A stretch of DNA of 14,656 nt, taken from positions 1-14,656 of the forward strand of contig JAXDBS010000030.1 in the NCBI GenBank assembly GCA_034678545.1, given 5' to 3'. The notes beneath the pieces were generated by a model. That model was not told the origin of the DNA, did no database searches, and saw only the letters and a program-made list of their open reading frames with translations. The stretch's first letter is position 1. The number at the start of each line of letters is the position of its first letter. Shown piece after piece: positions 1 to 7,180 of this stretch. The translations under genes and the position numbers were made by a program. This stretch comes from UBA5614 sp034678545. Lineage in GTDB: Bacteria; Cloacimonadota; Cloacimonadia; Cloacimonadales; Cloacimonadaceae.

Positions 1-756
1 GCAGGGATCCAGGTGCCCAATCCCTTGCTGGATTCGCTCACGTATGCCCTGCTCATAAACCGGCTTAAATGTTATGATCAGTTTACAGTCAGTTGTTATG
101 CCAAGGTCAAGCGGGTGGATGACAGCAGCGTAAACGAGGAGACCAGCCCTTATGGCACAACCCCTTTCCCGGTGCAGAACATAAACACCACCAACGGCAA
201 CTGCGGAACTTTGATGTGGTTCGCCTCCAATCCCTACCAATCGCTGGACACCGAGCCGGGCTACACCAGGCCGTCCATTGCCATGTGGTATGACAGTTAC
301 CGCACCACCAACCCTAACCGATATACGGTAACCATGCACTACGGGGTGACCATTGACAATCCCTTATTTGCCGGCGGGGTTTACAGGGAGATAACCAAGA
401 CAGCGGTCCCGACCTATCCCCATAATCAGATCGGCAACGGCGACTGGCACATGTTCACCATGACCTTTTTGAACGGAACCCTGACAGCTTACTACGACGG
501 CGACATGGTGGGATCATTAAACGCTTTGTACAATACAATCAAACCCAATGACTACGGCCTGACCATCGGGATCAGGGATATCAGGTCGGACGGATTATGC
601 CCTACCCAATATAAAGAACCTGGTACGAACTACATGTTTTTCAATGGTCTGATGGACTATTATTCCTATTGGGACGTGGCCCTGACTCCGGATCAGATAG
701 AGGACTGGTACAATCAGACCATAGGAAGGACCGTAAAGCATTACATAAGGGATTAA
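1..756 (+). CDS. LamG/concanavalin A-like domain protein, 3' end (partial)
   Basis: The reading frame is open to the left edge, so this is the C-terminal 251 residues of a longer protein; the GTG at 13 is probably internal. The visible part has the signature of a LamG/concanavalin A-like lectin jelly roll: a 'GDWHMFTMTF' strand, then 'GTLTAYYDGDMVGS', the usual 'W-H-hydrophobic...YVDG..VGS' pattern of this fold. The closing helix 'ALTPDQIEDWYN' matches the 'LS.DEI..LYN' end of many such domains. The chain is rich in Tyr, Asn and Thr, as in secreted or surface proteins. These domains usually bind carbohydrate or act as adhesins or structural modules. No N-terminus is visible, so a prepilin or secretion signal cannot be judged. 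It lies 67 bp upstream of pilus-type genes on the same strand, so it may be a pilin-like or exported substrate of that system; this is inference. Confidence 0.7.
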   Translation, partial: AGIQVPNPLLDSLTYALLINRLKCYDQFTVSCYAKVKRVDDSSVNEETSPYGTTPFPVQNINTTNGNCGTLMWFASNPYQSLDTEPGYTRPSIAMWYDSYRTTNPNRYTVTMHYGVTIDNPLFAGGVYREITKTAVPTYPHNQIGNGDWHMFTMTFLNGTLTAYYDGDMVGSLNALYNTIKPNDYGLTIGIRDIRSDGLCPTQYKEPGTNYMFFNGLMDYYSYWDVALTPDQIEDWYNQTIGRTVKHYIRD

Positions 757-823
757 CGGCGACAGGCAGACAACATCAGACTCTGTAAAGTAAGGGAGGT
801 CCTGCAAGTTCAGGGTTAAACAG

Positions 824-1693
824 ATGAGTAAGAGAATACTGGTAGCCGAGAGCGAGCCGCAAGTCCGCAGCTTCATAGGTGATTACCTGTCCGGCCTGGA
901 CTGCCAGGCAACCCTGGCCGGGGATGGGCAGGAAGCGCTGAACGCTGTGGAATTGGAGCTTTTTGACCTATACATCCTGGACACCTATCTGCCCAGCCTG
1001 GACGGGATCGAGCTGATGCAGCGCATCCGGGAGATCCAGCCCCGGGCCGTGATCATCCTGACCACAGACTATTCCAGCATAGAAATAGCCGCCCAGGCTT
1101 TGCACAAGGGAGCTTTCCACTACCTGACCAAACCCATCGAGACGGAGGAACTGGAAAGGGCTGTCAGCACCGGCCTGGAGCGCAGCGGGGAACAGGACGA
1201 GCTGGGCGGCATCTCGCCCGCCGCGCTGGACATCTCGCGCGAGCTGATCGACCTGCTGCTGCTGAAGGGTTTTTCCGCCGAGCAGCAGAGGGAATTCCAG
1301 CAACTGGGCTCACTCGTGCAATATAAAGCCAATGAGAAGATCCCCCTCAACGATCAGACGGGCAGCATGATCTGGGTGGAAACCGGCCGGGTCTCAGTCC
1401 AGTACAACGGCAACATCGTGGACACCCTGCGGCCGGGCGACCTCTGGGGCGAGGAAACCTTCGTGGGCGCCACCGCCAATTTCACCGACCTGGTGGTGCA
1501 GGCCGACGCCCAGATCCGGCATTTCACCCGCCGCAAGCTGCTGGATTATTTCTCCTTCCAGGAGGAAAATCTGCTCAAGCGGTTTATGATCAACCTGATC
1601 CAGTGCCTCTATTTCAAATGGCGCAAGTCCATCACCAAGATCGGCCTCAACCCCGGCTACAGCGTTTATATCCCCAATTCGGAGATGAGCTGA
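824..1693 (+). CDS. Response regulator: receiver plus cNMP-binding-like domain
   Basis: A 289-residue cytoplasmic regulator with two domains. Residues 3-120 form a CheY-type receiver: phospho-acceptor D53 in 'YILDTYLPSLDG', T80/T81 and K103-P104. The metal-binding acidic pair, normally 'DD', is here E9-S10 ('LVAESEP'), so Mg2+ binding and phosphorylation may be weakened. Residues about 148-262 read as a Crp-like cyclic-nucleotide-binding jelly roll ('GSMIWVETGRVSVQYNG', 'LRPGDLWGEE'). The phosphate-binding 'R-S/T-A' motif that should follow 'GEE' is replaced by 'ATANFTD', so cAMP or c-di-GMP binding is doubtful. No DNA-binding helix-turn-helix is evident, so output is probably by protein contact. 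ATG 824 has a modest CAGGG ribosome site 8 nt upstream and an in-frame stop at 791. The gene ends 3 nt before the PilT-like gene, suggesting cotranscription and a role in motor control (inferred). Confidence 0.8.
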   Translation: MSKRILVAESEPQVRSFIGDYLSGLDCQATLAGDGQEALNAVELELFDLYILDTYLPSLDGIELMQRIREIQPRAVIILTTDYSSIEIAAQALHKGAFHYLTKPIETEELERAVSTGLERSGEQDELGGISPAALDISRELIDLLLLKGFSAEQQREFQQLGSLVQYKANEKIPLNDQTGSMIWVETGRVSVQYNGNIVDTLRPGDLWGEETFVGATANFTDLVVQADAQIRHFTRRKLLDYFSFQEENLLKRFMINLIQCLYFKWRKSITKIGLNPGYSVYIPNSEMS

Positions 1694-1696
1694 TTT

Positions 1697-2908
1697 ATGC
1701 TGAGTTTTGCCAATGACCTGACCGCCGTTCTGCCCCAGCACTCCCGCAGCGGCATCGAGCTGTGCGAAGAGATCGACCAATGGTTCCTGCAGCACCCGCA
1801 GCACCGGGAGGAAGCATACACCACGCTGCGCAACCTGCTGCTGAAGATGCGCGCCGCCAACGCCTCGGACCTGGACATGGGCGCTCCGGGCTGCCTCAAC
1901 TCCATCTGGTTCCGCGTGTATGGCTTCAAGAAACCGCTGCAGGAACTGGGCACCTGGAGTTATGTCGAGTCGGCCGCCCTGATCCTGTCCTGGCTGAATC
2001 CCAACCAGAAAAAGATCTTTTACCAAAACCGGAGCGTGGACTTCTCAGTGGATATCGTCGAGAAGGAGGAACGCTTCCGGTTCCGGACCACCGTCTATTT
2101 CGACGACATGTACCCGGCGGTGAATTTCCGCCGCATCAATGAAAAGGTGTGGCCGCTGGAGGGCCTGAGCATTCCCAAGCCCATCCTGGACCGGATGGAC
2201 CTGCGCTTTGAAAAAGTGGGGCTGGTGCTGGTAACCGGCATCACCGGCTCCGGGAAGAGCACCACCCTGGACGCCATCATCGACATGAACAACCGCAACA
2301 GCCAGATGCATATCGTGATCATCGCCCACCCCATCGAATACGTGCACAAGTCACGCCTCAGCATCGTGCGCCACCGCGAGGTGGGGGTCGACGTCAATTC
2401 GTTCCAGGAAGGCGCCGTCCAGGCCCTGCGCCAGGACCCGGACATCATCATGGTGGGCGAGATGCGGGACGCCTCCACCATAGCCATCGTGCTGGAAGTA
2501 ACGGACAGCGGACACAAGACCTTCACCACTTTGCACACCAGCTCCGCCATTGACAGCATTCACCGGATCGTGGCGGAGTTCCCTCCGGAAGAGCAGGACC
2601 GCATCCGCAACCGGCTGGCCGATGTCCTGACTGTGATCATCTCCCAGAAGCTGGTGCCCACCGTGGACGGCAAGCTCACCCTGGCCAAGGAGATCCTGAG
2701 CGTGGACAATTCCGTGCAGGCAGCCATCCGCAACAAGAACATCGGCGAGATCTACCAGATGATGATCGAAGGGCGCAAAGTGGGCATGATGACCCTGGAA
2801 CAGGACCTGCACCGCCTTTACAAGAGCGGAATCATCACCAACCGGACCGCCATCAACTACGCCAACAACAAGGTGCGCATCATGCAGCTGCTATCCGCAT
2901 CTGCTTAG
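1697..2908 (+). CDS. PilT-class type IV pilus motor ATPase with altered Asp box
   Basis: A 403-residue secretion-superfamily ATPase, PilT subclass (pilus retraction). The N-terminal PAS-like part includes 'ASDLDMG', matching PilT 'ASDLHL'. The core has Walker A 'GITGSGKST' (181-189, K187), Walker B 'DIIMVGEMRD' (249-258, E255), His box 'TTLHTSSA' (277-284), and the typical PilT end 'GMMTLEQDLHRLYKSGII'. There is no tetracysteine motif as in PilB/GspE. The Asp box, normally 'I-E-D-P-I-E', reads I209-A210-H211-P212-I213-E214: both family-conserved acidic residues are lost while neighbouring motifs are kept. The codons are GCC CAC, needing several base changes from GAG GAC, so one sequencing error does not explain it. 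Family members form hexameric rings at the inner membrane beneath the pilus. No extension ATPase is visible nearby, so assignment as retraction motor rather than sole motor rests on family resemblance. Confidence 0.9.
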   Translation: MLSFANDLTAVLPQHSRSGIELCEEIDQWFLQHPQHREEAYTTLRNLLLKMRAANASDLDMGAPGCLNSIWFRVYGFKKPLQELGTWSYVESAALILSWLNPNQKKIFYQNRSVDFSVDIVEKEERFRFRTTVYFDDMYPAVNFRRINEKVWPLEGLSIPKPILDRMDLRFEKVGLVLVTGITGSGKSTTLDAIIDMNNRNSQMHIVIIAHPIEYVHKSRLSIVRHREVGVDVNSFQEGAVQALRQDPDIIMVGEMRDASTIAIVLEVTDSGHKTFTTLHTSSAIDSIHRIVAEFPPEEQDRIRNRLADVLTVIISQKLVPTVDGKLTLAKEILSVDNSVQAAIRNKNIGEIYQMMIEGRKVGMMTLEQDLHRLYKSGIITNRTAINYANNKVRIMQLLSASA

Positions 2909-2958
2909 CATATACAATCCCTGCCATGAATTAAAAAAATGATAAGAGTGAGGTTTTA

Positions 2959-5061
2959 ATGGCCAAACAGAAAAGAACGGCATACGGCATTGCTGAAGAC
3001 GGCGTCTCCATCAAACTGGCCTACCTGACCCGGGACGGGCAACAGATATCTCTGCAAGCCCTGGAACAGGTGGAACTGGAACAGTCCCTCTACCAGCATC
3101 TGCCGGCCCAGCCGGCTGAGGCCCAACCCGAAGCCTGGAAGCCGGAAAACGGCTCTTCCGGCGAACTGCAGGTGGAAGACATCAGCTTGGACACCATCTC
3201 CAGTTTCCGCACCCAGCCCTATGAGAAGCTGTTCCAGACCTATTCCCTGAACCAGGGGCTGCTTGCCATCAACGCCTTTGAAGAGCAGTTCATCAAGCTG
3301 CCCATCGGCAGTGAACCAACCGCCAAGCAAAAGCAGAAACTGGTCAGAGAAAACATTCCGGCCGCTGAATTCAAGGAAAAACACTGGCAGACCTCTGTGG
3401 TCAGCATCAACGAACAGCCCGAGCTTTGGGTGCACCACGGCAACAACCGGCTGCTGGAAATCCTGGAAGCCGCGCAGAAAAGCCAGAAGACCAGGTTTTA
3501 CTTCAAGCTGGCCGACGCCAACGAAACCGCCCTGGCCAACCTGTACATGCATACCTCGACGGCAGCGGAAGGCGAGAAGAACATGGTCCTCTACCTGGGC
3601 CGGGACTTCAGGCGGGCTCTGCTGTTCGAAGGCAGGAAATGGACCTTTTCGCTGCCCATCAGCATCACCCAGCAGCAGCCGGATATAGACATCGTCTATT
3701 CCAAGCTCTCGCTGGCCCTGGACGAAGCCCACCTGGCCGATCCGCAAAACCTCTATGTCTGCGGCGACAACTGCTTCCTGGACTCCGTCGAATACCTGCG
3801 CACCCAGCTGCCCAACACAAACGTGGAGATGTGGCACCTGAACAACCTATACCTGGACGGTGACGCCGCCCAGCTCTACGAAGCGGACATGATCGCCCGC
3901 TTCGCCCTGCCCATCGCCCTGGCCTGGAAAGCCCTGACCATGGAGGAAGCCGGGGTGGTCAAATCCAACTTCCTGCCCGGCTACATCAGGGAAAGCCAGA
4001 AATCATTCAAACTGGCCTGGCACGGCTACCTGCTCTTTGCCCTGCTATTCCTGGCCACGCTTTTCCTGGCCTTCACCTATGCCAACCTTAAGAACAGCAT
4101 CATCCGGGAGAACACGCTGAATAAAACCCTGACCCGGGAATATACGGTGAAAAAGCAGCAGGCGGAATCCATGCTGGCCATGCAGCGCGCCATCGAACAG
4201 CAGAACAAGAACCTGGAAATCATCAAGACGCTGCTCACCGACAAAAATCCCTGGACGGAGATCGTCACCCGGCTCAACAACAGCTTCCAGACCCACCCCA
4301 CCAGCTGGATCACCAACCTGCGCAAGGAAGGTGAAGGCATCAAGGTGACCGGAGTGACCACCTACCGCCCCAATATCGTCTATTTCGCCAGCGTTTTCCC
4401 CAACGGCTCCATCATCAACGCCAAGCACCGGGAAATCCGCTCCTTCACCGTCTGGGACTTTGAGATAAACTATTCCTACCCCGAGGTGGACTGGTACAAG
4501 ATGATGGAAACCGATGCCGAAAACCTGCGCAGATACCAGGAGGAACAGCGCGAACTGCAGCTGAAGAAGGACTTGGACGCGCAGGGTAAGCCCACCGCCG
4601 CAGCCGGTAAAAGCCAGGATGAACAGGTCTCTGCCATCGGCAGCGCCATCGATATCCCCTACCCGGACAAGAAACTGCTGGAAAACACCAATGACCCAGC
4701 GGTCAAGGCATACAAGGACATCGTCACCGCCTTCAACGCCAGGAACAACTGGCTGATGGTGGATCTGGGAGTAAAGTACATCAACAATTATCCCAGGAAC
4801 ACCCTGACCTCTTATGTCCGTTGGTACCTGGCCTATAGAGCGGTGCAAAACAAGGAGAACGACAAAGCGCTAATCTGGATCGAGCCGATGCTCTCCAACA
4901 AAAGAGATGCCGTTTACCCTTATACCGCCCTGCTGGCGGGTATGATCTATAAAAACCACGGAAACAAACAGGCAGCTGATAATTACTGGCGCAGCATCAC
5001 CCAGGATTATCCGCAGCATCCGACCGCCAGAACAGCAAGGAAGCTGATAGATGCGCAGTAA
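2959..5061 (+). CDS. PilM-PilN-TPR fusion, inner-membrane pilus assembly platform
   Basis: A 700-residue protein that joins parts normally encoded separately. Residues 1-330 resemble PilM, the actin-like cytoplasmic ring protein: phosphate-1-like strand 'AYGIAEDGVSIKLAYL' (8-23), phosphate-2-like 'MVLYLGRDFRRALLFEG' (209-225), and adenosine-motif-like 'LYVCGDN' (265-271). Family glycines and aspartates are degenerate in all three, so canonical ATP binding is unlikely. Next comes the PilN start motif 'SNFLPG' (336-341, usual 'INLLP'), a membrane segment at about 357-375, a coiled coil at about 380-430, and a PilN-like periplasmic ferredoxin fold to about 515. A Gln/Glu/Lys linker leads to a helical TPR-like end (about 570-700). 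Layout parallels GspL of type II secretion, with an extra TPR tail. The ATG follows a GTGAGG-type ribosome site. It probably bridges the cytoplasmic motor to PilO-PilP and the secretin. Confidence 0.82.
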   Translation: MAKQKRTAYGIAEDGVSIKLAYLTRDGQQISLQALEQVELEQSLYQHLPAQPAEAQPEAWKPENGSSGELQVEDISLDTISSFRTQPYEKLFQTYSLNQGLLAINAFEEQFIKLPIGSEPTAKQKQKLVRENIPAAEFKEKHWQTSVVSINEQPELWVHHGNNRLLEILEAAQKSQKTRFYFKLADANETALANLYMHTSTAAEGEKNMVLYLGRDFRRALLFEGRKWTFSLPISITQQQPDIDIVYSKLSLALDEAHLADPQNLYVCGDNCFLDSVEYLRTQLPNTNVEMWHLNNLYLDGDAAQLYEADMIARFALPIALAWKALTMEEAGVVKSNFLPGYIRESQKSFKLAWHGYLLFALLFLATLFLAFTYANLKNSIIRENTLNKTLTREYTVKKQQAESMLAMQRAIEQQNKNLEIIKTLLTDKNPWTEIVTRLNNSFQTHPTSWITNLRKEGEGIKVTGVTTYRPNIVYFASVFPNGSIINAKHREIRSFTVWDFEINYSYPEVDWYKMMETDAENLRRYQEEQRELQLKKDLDAQGKPTAAAGKSQDEQVSAIGSAIDIPYPDKKLLENTNDPAVKAYKDIVTAFNARNNWLMVDLGVKYINNYPRNTLTSYVRWYLAYRAVQNKENDKALIWIEPMLSNKRDAVYPYTALLAGMIYKNHGNKQAADNYWRSITQDYPQHPTARTARKLIDAQ

Positions 5062-5121
5062 CGGATTCCACGCAAAAGCAAATACAGCATACTTATCAAC
5101 GACCAACACGCAAGTAAATAT

Positions 5122-5128
5122 GAGGTGG
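5122..5128 (+). promoter_or_regulatory. Ribosome binding site deciding the pilO start
   Basis: GAGGTGG lies just before ATG 5131, with GAGG ending 5 nt upstream. The GTG at 5125 would be a possible in-frame start but lies inside this site, so it is better read as part of the Shine-Dalgarno sequence than as a start codon. Confidence 0.6.
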
Positions 5129-5130
5129 CT

Positions 5131-5991
5131 ATGACTAATACGCAACGCAATACATTGGTGATCGGCATCATCCTGGCCCTGGTGGCCGGGGTGGGATATT
5201 ACGTCACCCATCGGCTGAAAAAAGAGGATGACCAGATCAAGGCCAAGAACCAGACGCTCAGAACCGAAATAGTAAAACTGGACAAGATGCTGGCCCAAAG
5301 GGAGGCCATCGAACGCCAGTTCGAAGCGCTCAAGATCATGATCGCCCAGCAGACCAAGGTCCTGATCCAAAACGATACTCCCGCCATCACCTACAATTAC
5401 CTGCTGCAGATCCTCAAGTGGATGAAGCGCAACATCAACTTTGATTTCTCTCTGTCCAGCAAGAAAGCCCCCGATTCCAGCTGGAACGAGTATATCGTGC
5501 AGGGCAGCGCGCACTATATGAGCGTGGTGAATTTCATCAAGCAGCTGGAATACCAGCGGCCGGTGCTGACCATTGACGAGATCACCATGGCCGAACACAC
5601 CGTGGCAGTTTCGGACACCGTCCAGTTCTCCATGGTCTTCAAGACGCATTTCTCGCCGGAGGGGGCAGCAATCGAGACTGTCCCGGAAAAGGAAGTGCCG
5701 GCCTATACCTCCCCCTATGTATCCTTCCGTCCCCGCATCTATGATACCCCGCCCGAGATGGAGATCGACCCGGCCCTGCTGCAGATAGACAAGACCGTGA
5801 TCGTGGGCATGACCCCCACCCGGGTTTTCCTGCGAGACGACCGCGGCATCATCCACATCCTCTCCATCGGCGACCGGGTGGCTTACGGCTACCTGTATTC
5901 CATCGACAGCAAACAGGAAAAGATCGTCTTCCGGCTTAACCAGTACGGCTCGACCGAAGACAAGACCCTGTTCATGCAGGCGACCAAGTAA
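5131..5991 (+). CDS. PilO-PilP fusion, pilus alignment-complex protein
   Basis: A 286-residue bitopic inner-membrane protein. Residues 1-7 are cytoplasmic and about 8-25 form one membrane helix ('TLVIGIILALVAGVGYYV'). A coiled coil follows (about 27-70), then a PilO-like periplasmic region (about 75-175) containing 'YNYLLQILKWM' and 'YMSVVNFIKQLEYQRPVLTI', typical of the PilO ferredoxin-like fold. After a Pro-rich linker, residues 211-280 resemble PilP/GspC homology regions: 'VIVGMTPTRVFLRDDRGIIH' followed by 'LSIGDRVAYGYLYSID', the usual 'G....RV.L.D..G..H.L..GD' pattern. PilP is normally a separate lipoprotein that docks onto the secretin N0 domain; here it appears tethered through PilO. 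The gene sits between the PilM-PilN fusion and the secretin, the order of a pilMNOPQ cluster. ATG 5131 is preferred over GTG 5125 because of the overlapping ribosome site. Confidence 0.82.
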   Translation: MTNTQRNTLVIGIILALVAGVGYYVTHRLKKEDDQIKAKNQTLRTEIVKLDKMLAQREAIERQFEALKIMIAQQTKVLIQNDTPAITYNYLLQILKWMKRNINFDFSLSSKKAPDSSWNEYIVQGSAHYMSVVNFIKQLEYQRPVLTIDEITMAEHTVAVSDTVQFSMVFKTHFSPEGAAIETVPEKEVPAYTSPYVSFRPRIYDTPPEMEIDPALLQIDKTVIVGMTPTRVFLRDDRGIIHILSIGDRVAYGYLYSIDSKQEKIVFRLNQYGSTEDKTLFMQATK

Positions 5992-6004
5992 ATCCAGATC
6001 AAGA

Positions 6005-6010
6005 AAGGAG
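6005..6010 (+). promoter_or_regulatory. Ribosome binding site deciding the secretin start
   Basis: AAGGAG sits 5 nt before ATG 6016. A GTG at 6010 is in frame but overlaps the last base of this site and would add only two residues ahead of the signal peptide, so ATG 6016 is chosen. Confidence 0.65.
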
Positions 6011-6015
6011 TGATC

Positions 6016-7158
6016 ATGAATAAATACCTCATCCTGCTCATCATCCTGGCAGCTTCCTTCTGTGCCCTGTACGCGGCCGCCGGGGACGACCGCCTGGCCG
6101 ACCAGGAGACCGTCACCTTCCTGGAAACGACCAATTTCAATGACGCCGTCCAGATCCTGGAGACCTTCTCCTGGAAATACGAACGCAAAAAACTGATCAA
6201 CATGAGCAATGTCAACGACGCCATCGGCATCCCCATCCACAACCTGACCTGGCGCCGGGCGCTTGAAATGATGCTGCTGAAAAAAGGCCTGACCTATGAT
6301 GAATCGGTCGGAGCTGTCATGATCAGGGAAAGAACCATCAGCACTGCTGCATCAACATCGGCTGCGCCAGCTGCAGGAGTTCCCCTGATCAACGCGATGC
6401 AGGAAATGATCGATACCAAACAGGTGCGGATCAGCGCCGTGGCCTTCACCTGCGATAAAGCTTACCTCCGGTCCCTGGGCATCAACTGGTCCACCTTGCT
6501 GGACGGCCGGGTGGACGCCGAGATCAATTTCAACGGCGCAACAGAGGTTCCCGGGAATATCTTTAACGCAAGCGCCAGCACCGGCTGGGACCTGGACAAC
6601 GGCTACCGGCTGGATGTCAATACCCTGCTCAACGCCATCGAGTCCAATGAACTGGGCAATGTCATAGCCCGCCCCTCCATCCTGGTCAGTTCCGGCAAGG
6701 AAGGCCACATCCAGGTGGGCCAGGACATCTCCGTCAAATCCGTGGACGACGCCGGCAATACGGTGGAACAGTTTTTCGAGACCGGTGTGATCATGACCGT
6801 CACCCCCACGATCCTGACTTCCCACGACAGCATTGAAGTCATTCACCTGACCACCAAGGTTGAACGCAGTTCCGCCACGCCGGGCACGGTCAGCACCGTG
6901 ATCAACAAGAGTACCGCCACCACGGATATTATCCTGTATGACGGCGAGGAAACCGCCATCGGCGGCCTCTATGACACGGACGAGACCAGAGTGCGCTCCG
7001 GCATCCCCTTCCTGAAGGACCTGCCCTGGTGGGTGCTGGGCATCCGCTACCTGGCCGGCTATGACAAGCTGGAGAAAAAGGAGAGGGAACTGGTCATCAT
7101 TCTGAAGGCCGAGATCATTGAAGACGCCCTGACGAGGTTGAAGAACAAGACTGACTAA
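6016..7158 (+). CDS. Short secretin (PilQ/GspD family outer-membrane pore)
   Basis: A 380-residue secretin, the outer-membrane ring through which a pilus or secreted protein passes. A signal peptide (about 1-20, 'YLILLIILAASFCALYA') ends at a plausible signal peptidase I site, 'LYAAA-GDD'. Next is one STN/N0-like domain (about 30-100) with 'TNFNDAVQILETFSWKYE', then a short Ala/Ser linker. From about residue 130 the protein follows the secretin core: 'QVRISAVAFTCDKAYLRSLG', 'LGNVIARPSILVSSGKEGHI', 'DISVK', 'GVIMTVTPTIL', and the conserved end 'GIPFLKDLPWWVLGIRYLAG'. Typical PilQ or GspD proteins are 600-750 residues with several N domains or AMIN repeats; here only one N domain is visible. 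No lipobox is convincing (Phe precedes the Cys). It lies 24 bp after pilO-pilP, whose PilP-like end is its expected partner. Confidence 0.9.
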   Translation: MNKYLILLIILAASFCALYAAAGDDRLADQETVTFLETTNFNDAVQILETFSWKYERKKLINMSNVNDAIGIPIHNLTWRRALEMMLLKKGLTYDESVGAVMIRERTISTAASTSAAPAAGVPLINAMQEMIDTKQVRISAVAFTCDKAYLRSLGINWSTLLDGRVDAEINFNGATEVPGNIFNASASTGWDLDNGYRLDVNTLLNAIESNELGNVIARPSILVSSGKEGHIQVGQDISVKSVDDAGNTVEQFFETGVIMTVTPTILTSHDSIEVIHLTTKVERSSATPGTVSTVINKSTATTDIILYDGEETAIGGLYDTDETRVRSGIPFLKDLPWWVLGIRYLAGYDKLEKKERELVIILKAEIIEDALTRLKNKTD

Positions 7159-7180
7159 ATAACTGACAGACACCCCAGTC

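Noticed and set aside
2956..3837. Minus-strand open frame of 293 codons
   Set aside because: Antisense to the PilM-like region; no domain signature or ribosome site was seen.
5125..5127. GTG start for the PilO-PilP protein
   Set aside because: The codon is inside the GAGGTGG ribosome site that serves ATG 5131.
6010..6012. GTG start for the secretin
   Set aside because: It overlaps the AAGGAG ribosome site; ATG 6016 has correct spacing and directly begins the signal peptide.
6016..6090. Lipoprotein signal in the secretin
   Set aside because: The Cys in 'AASFC' is preceded by Phe, which does not fit a lipobox, and a normal signal peptidase I site follows.
4870..6240. Minus-strand open frame of 456 codons
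   Set aside because: It lies antisense to the PilM-PilN, PilO-PilP and secretin genes, all of which have recognisable domains. It has no family motif and is a by-product of GC-rich third positions.
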